From Vibrio alfacsensis (lineage in GTDB: Bacteria > Pseudomonadota > Gammaproteobacteria > Enterobacterales > Vibrionaceae), in the NCBI RefSeq assembly GCF_003544875.1, contig NZ_CP032094.1:992001-1056000 (forward strand): DNA of 64,000 nt, in the 5' to 3' direction. Numbering within the stretch: position 1 is the stretch's first letter; every line of letters starts with the position of its first letter. The notes beneath the pieces were generated by a model. The model made no database searches and was not told the DNA's origin. It worked only from the letters and a program-made list of their open reading frames with translations. Positions 53,431-62,447 of this stretch are shown here, in pieces. The position numbers and the translations under genes are program-made.

Positions 53431-53577
53431 AAGCGTTGTGCTTTTGAACTGCTTGTTGGTGAGTTCATTAATCCGTTGCCAGCATCCTATGAAAGACTAT
53501 CATTACCACTGCTTCCCCAACCGATAGAAGATATTTTCCTCCAAACACCCCACCAAGAATTGCATCGAATACGATTT
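53431..53577 (-). pseudogene. Decayed hlyD fragment, direct-repeat copy A
   Basis: 147 bp about 90% identical to 56538-56685, which lies inside the intact hlyD-like gene. On the minus strand it reads GKISSIGWGSSGNDSLS, then an in-frame TAG, then GLMNSPTSSSKAQR. The differences and the stop show an old copy, perhaps from a second diverged hlyD. It is joined directly to the integrase remnant. Confidence 0.85.
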
Positions 53578-53886
53578 GTCGTAATGTACGTCACAACGCG
53601 TTTATAAGAAAAGAGTCAATAAAGTTATCATGGACGTTTTTGGGTGTGATTGAGATAGGACTTAATGCGCTTATGCAAGGCTAACTTGTTAGCTATTATT
53701 CTCTTTATAAACGATTCCTATGCTATTGCTTATAATGTATAAAATAAAGGTCACTGCATGCAGGTCGATTCTTTATGATTATCTATTATACCGTTAAATA
53801 ACGAGCATTAAGCATCTCTATTCCTGGTGAGGGCATCAAAAGTGCCGCAGGAGGATATGCCCCAAATTGGAAAGAAGGATTCATTA
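53578..53886. promoter_or_regulatory. Intergenic region before serine hydrolase gene
   Basis: About 300 bp. Left part is AT-rich with no gene. From 53820 the base composition becomes GC-richer, running into the hydrolase gene. Confidence 0.35.
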
Positions 53887-55215
53887 ATGTCGTCTTCAAC
53901 TACTAAAGCTGCGGCCACCCTCGCAGCATTCGCCGCCACTTTTTCGCCATTCATCTCAGCGAGTGGGGAAGGAGCGTCTGTTCTGAGCGCTAGCGAATCC
54001 AACCCTATCAAGCTTGGTTGGATGCAGGGATTTCCAGTCCCTGATGATAAGCTCATCATGCAGCCAGAGTCGGACTTTTTCAGTTTTCCAAAGATGCGCT
54101 GGACCGTTTGCCATATTCGTGAGTTGATGCCGACGAAAGAAGTCAGTAGAGGAATAGGCGCGCCGGTTCCAATGACCTATGCACTGGATAGCGCTATCGA
54201 TGAGGTGAAGTTCAAACCGTTAGGTAGCGAAAAAACAATGAGTTGGAAAGATTCGTTATCGGCTAATTACACCGATGGTATGCTCATTCTTCACAAGGGT
54301 AAGATTGTATACGAGACCTATTCTGGCTGTCTTAACGATATGGGAAAGCACGCCGCGATGTCGATGACCAAATCCCTCACCGGCCTGCTTGCTGAAATTC
54401 TTGTTGTCGAAGGAAAACTGGATCCTAATGCGAAAGTCGAGACCATTGTCCCAGAACTCAAAGGCAGCGCGTTTGCTAGCGCCACGGTGAGGCAAGTCAT
54501 GGATATGACTACTTCACTAAAGTACAGTGAAAACTATGCTGATCCAAACGCAGATATCTGGGTTTATTCAAAGGCCGCGAGTCCGTTGCCAAAAGCAAAA
54601 GATTATGATGGCCCTAACGGTTATTTCGAGTATCTGCAAACGGTTAAAAAGGACTCTATTAGTCATGGTGAGGCTTTCGGCTACAAAACCGTTAATTCGG
54701 ATACATTAGGTTGGATCATATCCAAAGTCACCGGAAAGGATATGGCGACCTTACTGTCGGAGCGGATCTGGTTGAAAATGGGTGCAGAGCAAGATGGGTA
54801 TATGACGGTGGATGCCAAGGGTGTTCCTTTCGCGGGTGGCGGCCTTAGCGCTGGTCTACGTGACCTAGGGCGAATTGGTCTATTGATGTTGAATGGTGGG
54901 GAAATCAATGGCCAACAGTTGTTCCCAAAAAAGGTGGTAACAAACATACAGGCAGGTGGAGATAAAAAAGCATTTGAAAAGGCTGGATACAAAACACTTG
55001 AGGGTGGCAGTTATCGCAGCATGTGGTGGGTTATGCACAACGATCATGGTGCTTTTGCGGCTCGCGGTGTTCATGGGCAGACTATATATGTTGATCCGAC
55101 CGCTGAAATGGTTATTATTCGCTTCTCATCTTTTCCTTCGGCCTCGAACTCAAAGATAGATCCAACGTCATTGCCAGCGTATCAAGCGGTTGCCAGTTAT
55201 CTTATGAAGAAGTAA
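53887..55215 (+). CDS. Serine hydrolase of the beta-lactamase class C / NylB type
   Basis: 442 residues with an Ala-rich export signal (KAAATLAAFAATFSPFISASG). The catalytic SxxK is SMTKSLTG near residue 160, the YxN-type motif is in GYKTVNSDTLGW near residue 270, and a third box may be HGQTIYVDPTAEM. It resembles 6-aminohexanoate-dimer hydrolases and related esterases more than true beta-lactamases. It is GC-richer than its neighbours and lies between direct repeats after an integrase remnant, so transfer is likely. The ATG at 53887 has AAGGA 7 nt upstream. Confidence 0.82.
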   Translation: MSSSTTKAAATLAAFAATFSPFISASGEGASVLSASESNPIKLGWMQGFPVPDDKLIMQPESDFFSFPKMRWTVCHIRELMPTKEVSRGIGAPVPMTYALDSAIDEVKFKPLGSEKTMSWKDSLSANYTDGMLILHKGKIVYETYSGCLNDMGKHAAMSMTKSLTGLLAEILVVEGKLDPNAKVETIVPELKGSAFASATVRQVMDMTTSLKYSENYADPNADIWVYSKAASPLPKAKDYDGPNGYFEYLQTVKKDSISHGEAFGYKTVNSDTLGWIISKVTGKDMATLLSERIWLKMGAEQDGYMTVDAKGVPFAGGGLSAGLRDLGRIGLLMLNGGEINGQQLFPKKVVTNIQAGGDKKAFEKAGYKTLEGGSYRSMWWVMHNDHGAFAARGVHGQTIYVDPTAEMVIIRFSSFPSASNSKIDPTSLPAYQAVASYLMKK

Positions 55216-55277
55216 CGGAAGATCGTAATAGAAGTACAACGTTCACAACCACAATCCTTGTTTGTGGGTTAGATCAC

Positions 55278-55307
55278 AAAAAAAGAGGCTGACGATTCAG
55301 GCCTCTT
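55278..55307. terminator. Hairpin after serine hydrolase gene
   Basis: AAGAGGCTGA and TCAGGCCTCTT pair with one bulged base. A T7 tract exists only for leftward transcription, so it may serve as a second stop for the DUF2955 operon. Confidence 0.55.
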
Positions 55308-55354
55308 AAATTCGTACACACAGTGTAATTACTTTTATCGAGTTACCCCATAAT

Positions 55355-55388
55355 AAAACCAAGCAGACTTATGCCTAAGCTTGGTTTT
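55355..55388 (-). terminator. Terminator of DUF2955/HlyD operon
   Basis: AAAACCAAGC (55355-55364) pairs with GCTTGGTTTT (55379-55388). A T-rich tract follows leftward, directly after the DUF2955 stop. Confidence 0.8.
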
Positions 55389-55395
55389 CCTAATA

Positions 55396-56391
55396 TTAAT
55401 TTCTAGGTTTCGGGTATAAGATAATCAAACTCATGATCCCTATTAAGACTGCCGCAAAGACCGAGGTAAAACGAACTAAATCATCAGAGATAGCGTTTAT
55501 ACTGGTTGAAGTAATGCCATAGAAAACTAAAACAACATAGCTAGAATACAATAACTGAATCGAATTATAGCTCGCTTTCTTCTTAACAGCATGGATTCCC
55601 ATAAACAAAGAACTCACAATTGCCACTCCTAGAGTTCCTACAAGATTAGCTTGTAATACACTCATGATTAGAGGAGGAATTGCAAATAGAACACTTGCAT
55701 AGGTGGTCAGTAATCTTCTTAAACCGTAATCTTTTCCTATACTCGGGTCGGGATCTTTAACGATTAGCGCGACAATGATGGTGATGATGGTACTTTGCTC
55801 CAAATTTAGTTGAATCGTACACACCATCATTATCATCACAATGATAGTTTTAAGCATGGTTTGCCAATCTAACAAGTATTGTGTCGTCGATGCTATAGGT
55901 GTCGCACTCGCCGCTGCAAGTGGGTCACCACCGGGGAATAAGAAATATGCCAAGTACGCAGTGAAACCAGCAATAAAAATATTGGTAAGAAGCGCCATGG
56001 GAATTTGTTCAACGCTAATACCTTTTTGTTGCGTAAAAACGGCAATCATCGCTGTAGAGACGATAAGTAAGATTGCTAGCACATCTTGAGAATTCTTCTT
56101 CGTGCGCTCCATGCACCAATAAAAGATACCAAACAAAAACAGATAATATACATGCAGGTAATCAACGAGAAGTTCACTCATCACCGCCTGAAACCAAGCG
56201 GTAACGAAAAGTATCCCCCCCATCAAAAATACCATTATTAGAGGAGGAGGCTCATGAGTAGTGGTAAGGAAGACTGCACACATAGCCGGAGCTAGTAAAG
56301 GCAAATCTGTTCCAAATACGTATTGCCAAAATAGTAATAGTACTGGGAATACCGCAACTCTGATAATAGGGTTAGCGGCACTACGATACAT
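55396..56391 (-). CDS. DUF2955 / FUSC-like inner membrane protein
   Basis: 331 residues with about ten hydrophobic segments in two clusters split by a central linker (GGDPLAAASATPIASTT). The family is found next to HlyD-type periplasmic adaptors and resembles aromatic-acid exporters (FUSC/AaeB type). The start MYRSAANPIIRVAVFPVLLL overlaps the end of the hlyD-like gene by 11 bp. A small-molecule efflux role is inferred from this pairing. Confidence 0.75.
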   Translation of the reverse strand: MYRSAANPIIRVAVFPVLLLFWQYVFGTDLPLLAPAMCAVFLTTTHEPPPLIMVFLMGGILFVTAWFQAVMSELLVDYLHVYYLFLFGIFYWCMERTKKNSQDVLAILLIVSTAMIAVFTQQKGISVEQIPMALLTNIFIAGFTAYLAYFLFPGGDPLAAASATPIASTTQYLLDWQTMLKTIIVMIMMVCTIQLNLEQSTIITIIVALIVKDPDPSIGKDYGLRRLLTTYASVLFAIPPLIMSVLQANLVGTLGVAIVSSLFMGIHAVKKKASYNSIQLLYSSYVVLVFYGITSTSINAISDDLVRFTSVFAAVLIGIMSLIILYPKPRN

Positions 56392-57486
56392 AACTAATGT
56401 AACTCCATGCCCAAACCCAAATATCTAGAAGTCTTTCACCAAGGTAACTTTCATCTGGATAAAAACCAACGACAGCACGTCCACCATATCTTAAGTCAAG
56501 ATTCGCTGGTAATTGCTCAAACTCAATATTAACGGGAAAGCGTTGTGCTTTTGAGCTGCTTGTTGGTGAGTTCATTAATCCATTGCTAGCATCCTCTGAA
56601 AGACTACCATTTCCACTGCTTCCCCAACCGATAGAAGATATTTTTCCTTCAAACACTTCACCAGGAATTGCATCGAATACAATTTTAACTTTATCACCAG
56701 ATTTCAAATAGCTAAGGGAGTTTTCCCTTACCATGGCGGTAAGCCATAGGGTTTTGTTGCTAATAAAAGTGAGTAAAGGTTGTCCTGTACTTGCGTAATC
56801 ACCAACCGCTACATTCATATTCGTGATCACACCATCTGCAGGCGCAATAATTTTCGTGTAGTTGAGGTTAAGCAACGCCTTCTCTTGCTTGTTCAGCGCG
56901 GATTGAATTTCAGGGTTAGCGATATCTCGAGGCCCGAACTCTTGTTTGGCTTTATCTAATGCAGAAGATGCTTGAGCTAAGCCTGCTTGTGCCGTCTCCA
57001 GTTCTGCTATGAAATTATCCATAGTAGCCTGACTTATCGTTCCTCTTTTCGCCAACACGCGATTACGTTCAACATTCTTCTTGGCATTGTTGACTTTAAC
57101 ACGAGCTGCAACTTCATTGGCTTTTGCTACATTAATAGCAGCCGAGTCAGCCTCATAAGATTGTGCGGCTTGTTGAAGATCAAACCTTGCCGCTTTGACT
57201 GCTAAATCAAATGGGTGTGGGTCTATCGTGACAAGTGGGTCTCCTGCCTTAACTAAGCTATTGTTAACGACATGAACTTCTGAAAGCGGACCAGAGACTT
57301 CGGGGCTAATACGGATTAATTGCCCATTCACACGTGCTTCATCAGTCATTGGCGTCATTCTGTCTGCCCACAATGTGTATAACCACAGAGCTGCGACTAA
57401 AGCAAATATGTAGTAAGTAAATGAGCGAGCTTGGTTTATTTTTTATCGTTTTGTCCAGAACTCGTTTCGCTTTTGTTTTCTGACAT
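56381..57486 (-). CDS. HlyD-family efflux adaptor, one frame break near start
   Basis: Membrane-fusion protein with lipoyl halves (VNGQLIRISPEVSGPLSEVH; KIIAPADGVITNMNVAVGDY) around a coiled coil (residues about 95-190), and a beta-barrel end (RYGGRAVVGFYPDES). As sequenced it opens at 57373 and lacks a membrane anchor. ATG 57486 (MSENKSETSSGQND) with AGGAAAAT upstream joins if one A is added to the six-A run at about 57440, giving the anchor FTYYIFALVAALWLYTLWA. Repaired length is about 368 residues. The segment GSSGNGSLSEDASNG is an unusual inserted loop. Confidence 0.82.
56538..56685. repeat. Direct-repeat copy B (within hlyD-like gene)
   Basis: The matching copy of 53431-53577 in the same orientation, 3.1 kb to the right. 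Both begin AAGCGTTGTGCTTTTGA and end TGCATCGAATAC-ATTT. The pair flanks the serine hydrolase and DUF2955 genes. Confidence 0.85.
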
Positions 57487-57495
57487 TTTATTTTC

Positions 57496-57999
57496 CTATC
57501 CGCTCTTACTGAAATTAATCCAGTAAATTGATCTTTTATAGATGATACTTTTCTTAGTTCTTACTTCTACTGCAATTGTAATGATAAAAGCAAACATGCC
57601 TACAAGCACAACTGCAGTAGATGATGAAACTAAAACCTCTCCAACGAATTTAGTCCAGATAACAGCAAGAGCAACAAACCAACCAAACAATGCAGCAGAT
57701 TGTTTTAACGCAATTGGTAGAAGATGAGTCCAAAATCCAGTTTGTAGTTGATTGATATTCTTTGGGTGAGAGCGCTTTAGTTTACTAATGAATAATTTTG
57801 ACGTGATCAACGATAGAATAATACCTAAGCCAAATGTCAGCGAGATGGCTTGTCCCCACACGGTGACTTCAGAGTTAGTGATCATGTTAAGTGACATAGG
57901 AACAGTTTCCATTCCTTGAAAATGAAAGCTAGCAATATAAGCATTTATCACGCCGTTAATCGCACCACCAATCAATGAATCTTTTACTTTTATATCCAC
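57496..57999 (-). CDS. Four-helix membrane protein of unknown function
   Basis: 167 residues with about four hydrophobic segments (ISLTFGLGIILSLI, AALFGWFVALAVIWTKFV, TAVVLVGMFAFIITIAV). I do not recognise the family. It is the first gene of the three-gene unit with the HlyD-like and DUF2955 genes, 9 bp before the former, so it may be a pump-associated small membrane protein. Confidence 0.65.
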   Translation of the reverse strand: MDIKVKDSLIGGAINGVINAYIASFHFQGMETVPMSLNMITNSEVTVWGQAISLTFGLGIILSLITSKLFISKLKRSHPKNINQLQTGFWTHLLPIALKQSAALFGWFVALAVIWTKFVGEVLVSSSTAVVLVGMFAFIITIAVEVRTKKSIIYKRSIYWINFSKSG

Positions 58000-58262
58000 G
58001 TTGACACCCTGATTACTTAACTAGAACTGCTCATGAGTATAACTATAGTGTCAAATGAATAGAGTTTTGAACAATAGGATTGCGAAAACGCTAGTTTGTT
58101 TATAATCGGTTGTCGGTTTTTATATGGCAGCCGTAGTATCTAGCTTAGTCAGTTCAAATATCGAACGTAAAATCATTAGCTATGGTTAACAATATTCCTA
58201 GGGGAAAACAGGAGTGAATTTCAACGATTGATCACTTCACTCAAGCCTTTCAGATTCAATTG

Positions 58263-58745
58263 TTAATCATTTCCCTTATCATCATGACCAAATCGTTGCC
58301 TTGTCACGAGTCCCCACTTTTTGTCTTCGTACTTATCTTCAACAAAGTTGTTTGATGTATAATCGCCTACCACCTCTCTCCAAAAGTTAATGGCATGGTC
58401 AGCGCCTGCGACCTGTTTAATTTCCCATGAGCCGCCTAGCTTTTCGAACAGATTTGTGATGAATCGCTTACCAACTTTATTTTTACGAAAATATGGCACG
58501 ACGTAAAAATCACAAATTTCGTATTCTTTGAGGGATTTATCTTCTATCGCTGTAAGGGCTGCAGGTACATCATCGATATATAGTAAGTAGCCTGTCACGT
58601 TACCCTCTAGCTTAGGGTAGATTTCAAACACGCCGTTCTTATCAGGCTTATCGTCAATAATTCTAGAAAACTCTGCCGCATATCCTTGATAGAGATTGGC
58701 ATACACATGCGTATTACTGTCATCGACTTTCACAATTTTCATCAT
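58263..58745 (-). CDS. GNAT-family N-acetyltransferase
   Basis: 160 residues. It has the GNAT core: DVPAALTAIED, YEICDFYVVPYFRKNKVGKRF (acetyl-CoA pyrophosphate loop, variant RKNKVGK), then INFWREVVGDY. The substrate is unknown. It is a single gene with two Met codons at the start (58745 and 58742). Confidence 0.8.
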   Translation of the reverse strand: MMKIVKVDDSNTHVYANLYQGYAAEFSRIIDDKPDKNGVFEIYPKLEGNVTGYLLYIDDVPAALTAIEDKSLKEYEICDFYVVPYFRKNKVGKRFITNLFEKLGGSWEIKQVAGADHAINFWREVVGDYTSNNFVEDKYEDKKWGLVTRQRFGHDDKGND

Positions 58746-58912
58746 GGTTTCTCGTCAGGTGGTTGAACAACGTTTTAATCTTAACGTTCTTATATCCTAT
58801 ACCCCACAGCAACACTAGCAAGACCGTTTATGTCCGTTCAAAAACCAACCTCCTTGCAATCTTTGGTCAATCCGACATACTGATTACTAATCGTACTTGT
58901 TAAGGAGACTTC

Positions 58913-59014
58913 ATGAATAGTATGTATCTATGGATTGGAATTGCGATTGCGCCTGTTCTGTTCAGCATCATCATTCTTTGCTGCATTAAACAAGGTGTGT
59001 TTGATAAACGCTAG
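58913..59014 (+). CDS. 33-residue single-pass membrane peptide
   Basis: The ATG at 58913 follows a strong AAGGAG site with 6 nt spacing. The product MNSMYLWIGIAIAPVLFSII continues LCCIKQGVFDKR, one transmembrane helix with a short basic tail. It is too short for usual gene calls. The strong ribosome site and clean helix argue that it is real. It is unlike CydX or CcoQ in sequence; the function is unknown. Confidence 0.6.
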   Translation: MNSMYLWIGIAIAPVLFSIIILCCIKQGVFDKR

Positions 59015-59270
59015 TGTTCGTTAATTCGCCATCCAATGTGTTTCAAAAGCGCTTAGCGTATGTCATCTCATGCTCTTCGTTAGCTGTATGAATGACCTCT
59101 CGACATTCCCTCAAAGCACGCCATGTACCTATTCTCGTTTTTCGTTATAAGGGTGTTATACGTTCCGCGGGATAGTTTATTAAATTATTTTCCGTCACGA
59201 TAAATAGTGTTAATTGAGTAAATATCCTCGATCACTACACTACGGCCTCGCCCTTTACCGATGGAACACC

Positions 59271-60587
59271 ATGGCCAAAAATTTATCTCAGATATTTGCA
59301 CGTCAATTATTGCCAGTAATGAAACTGGCTGCGCTAATGGTCGTTGTCGTTGGTTCATCATATACGTTATACAACGCGGCGCTGTTAACTAAGCTTTCTA
59401 AATCTATTGTTACGGATTTTAATCAAATATATTCAATTAGCCGTCGATTTGCTCAGTATTACAACAATACAGGAACTACTTTTTTAACTAAAGGTACCCA
59501 CGTACGAAACGATGTTAGTATCATGGTTGGGGAAGATACAAACGTAAAAATTCTGTCTAAGGGTGTGAATAAGCTTCGAAAGCAACTTGAAACAATCGCA
59601 CCTGATCATATTTGGACCGTAGCCATCTTTGAAAACCCGTCAACTTACGTACATTTTGACCCTCTTAGAGAAGCGTACTCAAAACGTTATAGCATGTATA
59701 AGGCTAGCGAGATTATGACTCGTATCCTAGAACTTGAACGGCTTGAAAATACGTTCGATCAGTTCTATGGCTGTAATATAAAGCTTTCCGAGCCCTATGT
59801 TGAAGATGGCTCAAATGCGTTACTTCGAACACTCTATTACCCTGTATACAATCATCGAGAGTTGGATGCGCTGCTGCTCATCGATATAAAAAACAGCTTT
59901 GTGGATCACAAAGTAACGCAGTTCAACGATGACTTTTTGACAGCAATAGATACAGAAACTCATTGGTTCTCACTCCGTGTTCCCGTGCAGATTGCCTGTA
60001 CTGATGCGGAGCCGGTTTATATTGGCTTTGGCGCGTGGGAGATCTTTGAGCGTATTCTGATCCCGTCAATATTAATGGCGTTATTTATCCAGTTTTTACG
60101 TACCGCTTTCAAACGTTACCAGAAGCTATTACACCAAGACCGAATGACAGGCTTCTATCGTAGAGACTTTTATGAAAAGAGATTAAAACGACTAAACACG
60201 TTTTCTCTTCTTCTCATTGATATCGACTTTTTTAAATCCATCAATGACACGCATGGGCATAAAAAAGGTGACGATGTCATTACCGAAGTGACAAAACGCA
60301 TCTCGAGCCAAATTCGAGCAAGCGATGTTGCTATTCGTTGGGGTGGTGAGGAATTTTTGTTAGTCATGCGAAACATGGATGAGTCTAAGCTCAAAGAAAA
60401 AGCAGAAACAATCCGTCGACACATTGCTAACAACCCAATTGCAGGCCTTGATGTGACCATCTCTATCGGTGGTGTACATCTACAACGCAGTAACTTTACG
60501 AAAGCGTTTAAACTTGCGGACAAGGCGCTGTACGAATCTAAGCAAAATGGTCGGAATAAAAGTACCATCCTACCGGCCCCACGTTAG
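59271..60587 (+). CDS. Membrane-bound diguanylate cyclase (GGDEF)
   Basis: About 438 residues. The first membrane helix is at residues 13-36 (LKLAALMVVVVGSSYTLY region); a periplasmic sensor of about 230 residues follows, then a second helix (FERILIPSILMALFIQFL) and a GGDEF domain with DRMTGFYRRDFY, LIDIDFFKSINDTHGHKKGD and active-site RWGGEEF. It makes cyclic di-GMP. No RxxD inhibitory site is obvious upstream of GGEEF. A TTG at 59214 in frame would add 19 residues; the ATG at 59271 is preferred. Confidence 0.85.
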   Translation: MAKNLSQIFARQLLPVMKLAALMVVVVGSSYTLYNAALLTKLSKSIVTDFNQIYSISRRFAQYYNNTGTTFLTKGTHVRNDVSIMVGEDTNVKILSKGVNKLRKQLETIAPDHIWTVAIFENPSTYVHFDPLREAYSKRYSMYKASEIMTRILELERLENTFDQFYGCNIKLSEPYVEDGSNALLRTLYYPVYNHRELDALLLIDIKNSFVDHKVTQFNDDFLTAIDTETHWFSLRVPVQIACTDAEPVYIGFGAWEIFERILIPSILMALFIQFLRTAFKRYQKLLHQDRMTGFYRRDFYEKRLKRLNTFSLLLIDIDFFKSINDTHGHKKGDDVITEVTKRISSQIRASDVAIRWGGEEFLLVMRNMDESKLKEKAETIRRHIANNPIAGLDVTISIGGVHLQRSNFTKAFKLADKALYESKQNGRNKSTILPAPR

Positions 60588-60590
60588 CCA

Positions 60591-60628
60591 AAAAAAAGAG
60601 TCCGTGACAACATCACTGACTCTTTTGT
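60591..60628. terminator. Terminator between GGDEF and NCS2 genes
   Basis: AAAAGAGTC and GACTCTTTT pair, extended by GTGA/TCAC inside. A and T runs lie at both sides, so it may act in both directions. Confidence 0.75.
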
Positions 60629-60678
60629 ATAAACATTTAAAACATTGTCCTGGGTGAACAATGTCTTGGGTCAAATCG

Positions 60679-62061
60679 TTAGATTGCCCAACCGCCTGCG
60701 TAAAACGCAACAAGCGCGATGGTAATAATCACAGTACCCATGTTCAGCTGTTTCCATTCACCAGCAATCACACGACCACCAACAAGACAAACAAAGCCCA
60801 ACATAATACCCGTTACGATATTCGAAGTAAGAACGATAAACACCGCACAGACCAATCCAGCTAGCGCACCGACCAAGTCGCTAAAGTCCAATTTGCTTAC
60901 GTTGCTTAGCATAAGTAGACCAACGTACATCAATGCAGGCGCTGTAGCATAACTTGGCACTAAGTAGCTGATTGGTGAAAGGAACAACAACAGTAAGAAT
61001 GCCAAACCAACGACAACCGCAGTTAAGCCTGTTTTACCACCGGCCGCCGTACCTGTTGCTGATTCAATGTAAACCGCAGCAGGAGAGCCACCGACAAAAC
61101 CAGAGAAAATACTGCTCACAGAATCGGCTGTTAGCGCTTTCCCGCCATTGATGATATTACCTTTGTCATCCAGCAAGTTAGCTTGCCCTGCAACTGCACG
61201 TATTGTGCCTGTTGCATCAAAAATCGCCGTCATCACCAATGCTAAAACACTTGGCAGTACTAATGGACTCATCGCACCCATAATATCCATTGATGCAATT
61301 AGCGAGTTTTCACCACCGAAACTTGGCAAAGCAAACAGGCCGTGGTAAGTCACGGCTGGGTCAAAGATCAAGCCAAGAATAGAAATCGCGATAATTACAA
61401 GCAAGATACCGCCAGTCACTTGTTTCTTTTCAAGTCCAATGATCGCAGCCAAACCTAGGACAGACATCATCACAGGGAAAGAAGTAAAGTCACCAAGTGC
61501 AACTGGAAGACCTGCGTGAGGGTTTTGTACAACAAGGCCTACGCCATTTGCGGCAATCAGCAGTAAGAACAAACCGATACCAATACCGGTACCATGTGCA
61601 ATGCCTGATGGTAAGTTCGTTAGGATCCACTGACGCAGGCCAGTGACGGTAATTGCCGTAAAGACAACACCCATCAAGAACACTGCACCCAGCGCGACTG
61701 GAATCGAAACACCTTGGCCTAGCACCAAACTAAACGCGGTAAATGCGGTCAACGAAATCGCACAGCCAATCGCCATTGGTAGCTTTGCCCACATACCCAT
61801 AAGAAGCGAACCAAATGCGGCTACCAAACAGGTTGCAATAAAGACAGCGCTTTGGTCAAAACCCGCAGCACCAAGCATGTTTGGGACAACAATGACCGAA
61901 TAAACCATCGCTAAGAACGTTGTTGCACCCGCTAATAATTCTCTGCGAATCGTACTACCACGTTCAGAAATCAAAAAGTAACGGTCAATCCAACCTTTAT
62001 CTACGGTTTGAGTTGAACCATTTTCGGTCTGTTGTTGAGGAGTTGAAATGTTCTCGGACAT
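60679..62061 (-). CDS. NCS2-family purine permease (AzgA type)
   Basis: 460 residues with 12-14 membrane segments. Family motifs are [56 protein letters not shown] and [24 protein letters not shown] glycine-rich loops. The AzgA branch carries guanine, hypoxanthine or adenine with protons. It is divergent from the ModF-like gene and is preceded by a 14-bp palindrome. Confidence 0.85.
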   Translation of the reverse strand: MSENISTPQQQTENGSTQTVDKGWIDRYFLISERGSTIRRELLAGATTFLAMVYSVIVVPNMLGAAGFDQSAVFIATCLVAAFGSLLMGMWAKLPMAIGCAISLTAFTAFSLVLGQGVSIPVALGAVFLMGVVFTAITVTGLRQWILTNLPSGIAHGTGIGIGLFLLLIAANGVGLVVQNPHAGLPVALGDFTSFPVMMSVLGLAAIIGLEKKQVTGGILLVIIAISILGLIFDPAVTYHGLFALPSFGGENSLIASMDIMGAMSPLVLPSVLALVMTAIFDATGTIRAVAGQANLLDDKGNIINGGKALTADSVSSIFSGFVGGSPAAVYIESATGTAAGGKTGLTAVVVGLAFLLLLFLSPISYLVPSYATAPALMYVGLLMLSNVSKLDFSDLVGALAGLVCAVFIVLTSNIVTGIMLGFVCLVGGRVIAGEWKQLNMGTVIITIALVAFYAGGWAI

Positions 62062-62447
62062 TGTTTTACCTATTTACATGCTTAAGTTGATGAGCAACTG
62101 AATTCCTAAATTGTCGCTCTAAATTGCCCTAAATTGACAGATTTGAGGATCACATATCCTTCGTGAATAGCGTAAGTAACGTCGCGTAAAACGATGCGCG
62201 CTAACCGTTACTTCAATTGGGGCGTGACAATACTCTTTTCTCACCTCGAAAACAAATAATTTTATCGTTTGCGCAAACGGTCGCCTTTTACTTCCCAAAT
62301 GAATTTAAAATGGTGCCAACTTGATGTGCGCCAAATATACAATTCGATAACGGACTTTTGACCTTTCTCTTGAGCCTTTCGCCCTAACACGGTTAAACTT
62401 TATCCAATTTCACTCAAATTAGAATAAAATCAAGGAAGATACTCTGA
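62062..62447. promoter_or_regulatory. Divergent control region with LacI/PurR-like palindrome
   Basis: About 385 bp between the NCS2 and ModF-like genes, with no gene seen. The perfect palindrome CGTTTGCGCAAACG (62266-62279) resembles operators of LacI/PurR regulators, though its half-sites are in the reverse order to the usual PurR box. No purine riboswitch core was recognised in the leader. Confidence 0.5.

Noticed and set aside
62062..62200. Purine riboswitch in the leader of the NCS2 permease gene
   Set aside because: The conserved loop sequences and three-way junction core could not be found.
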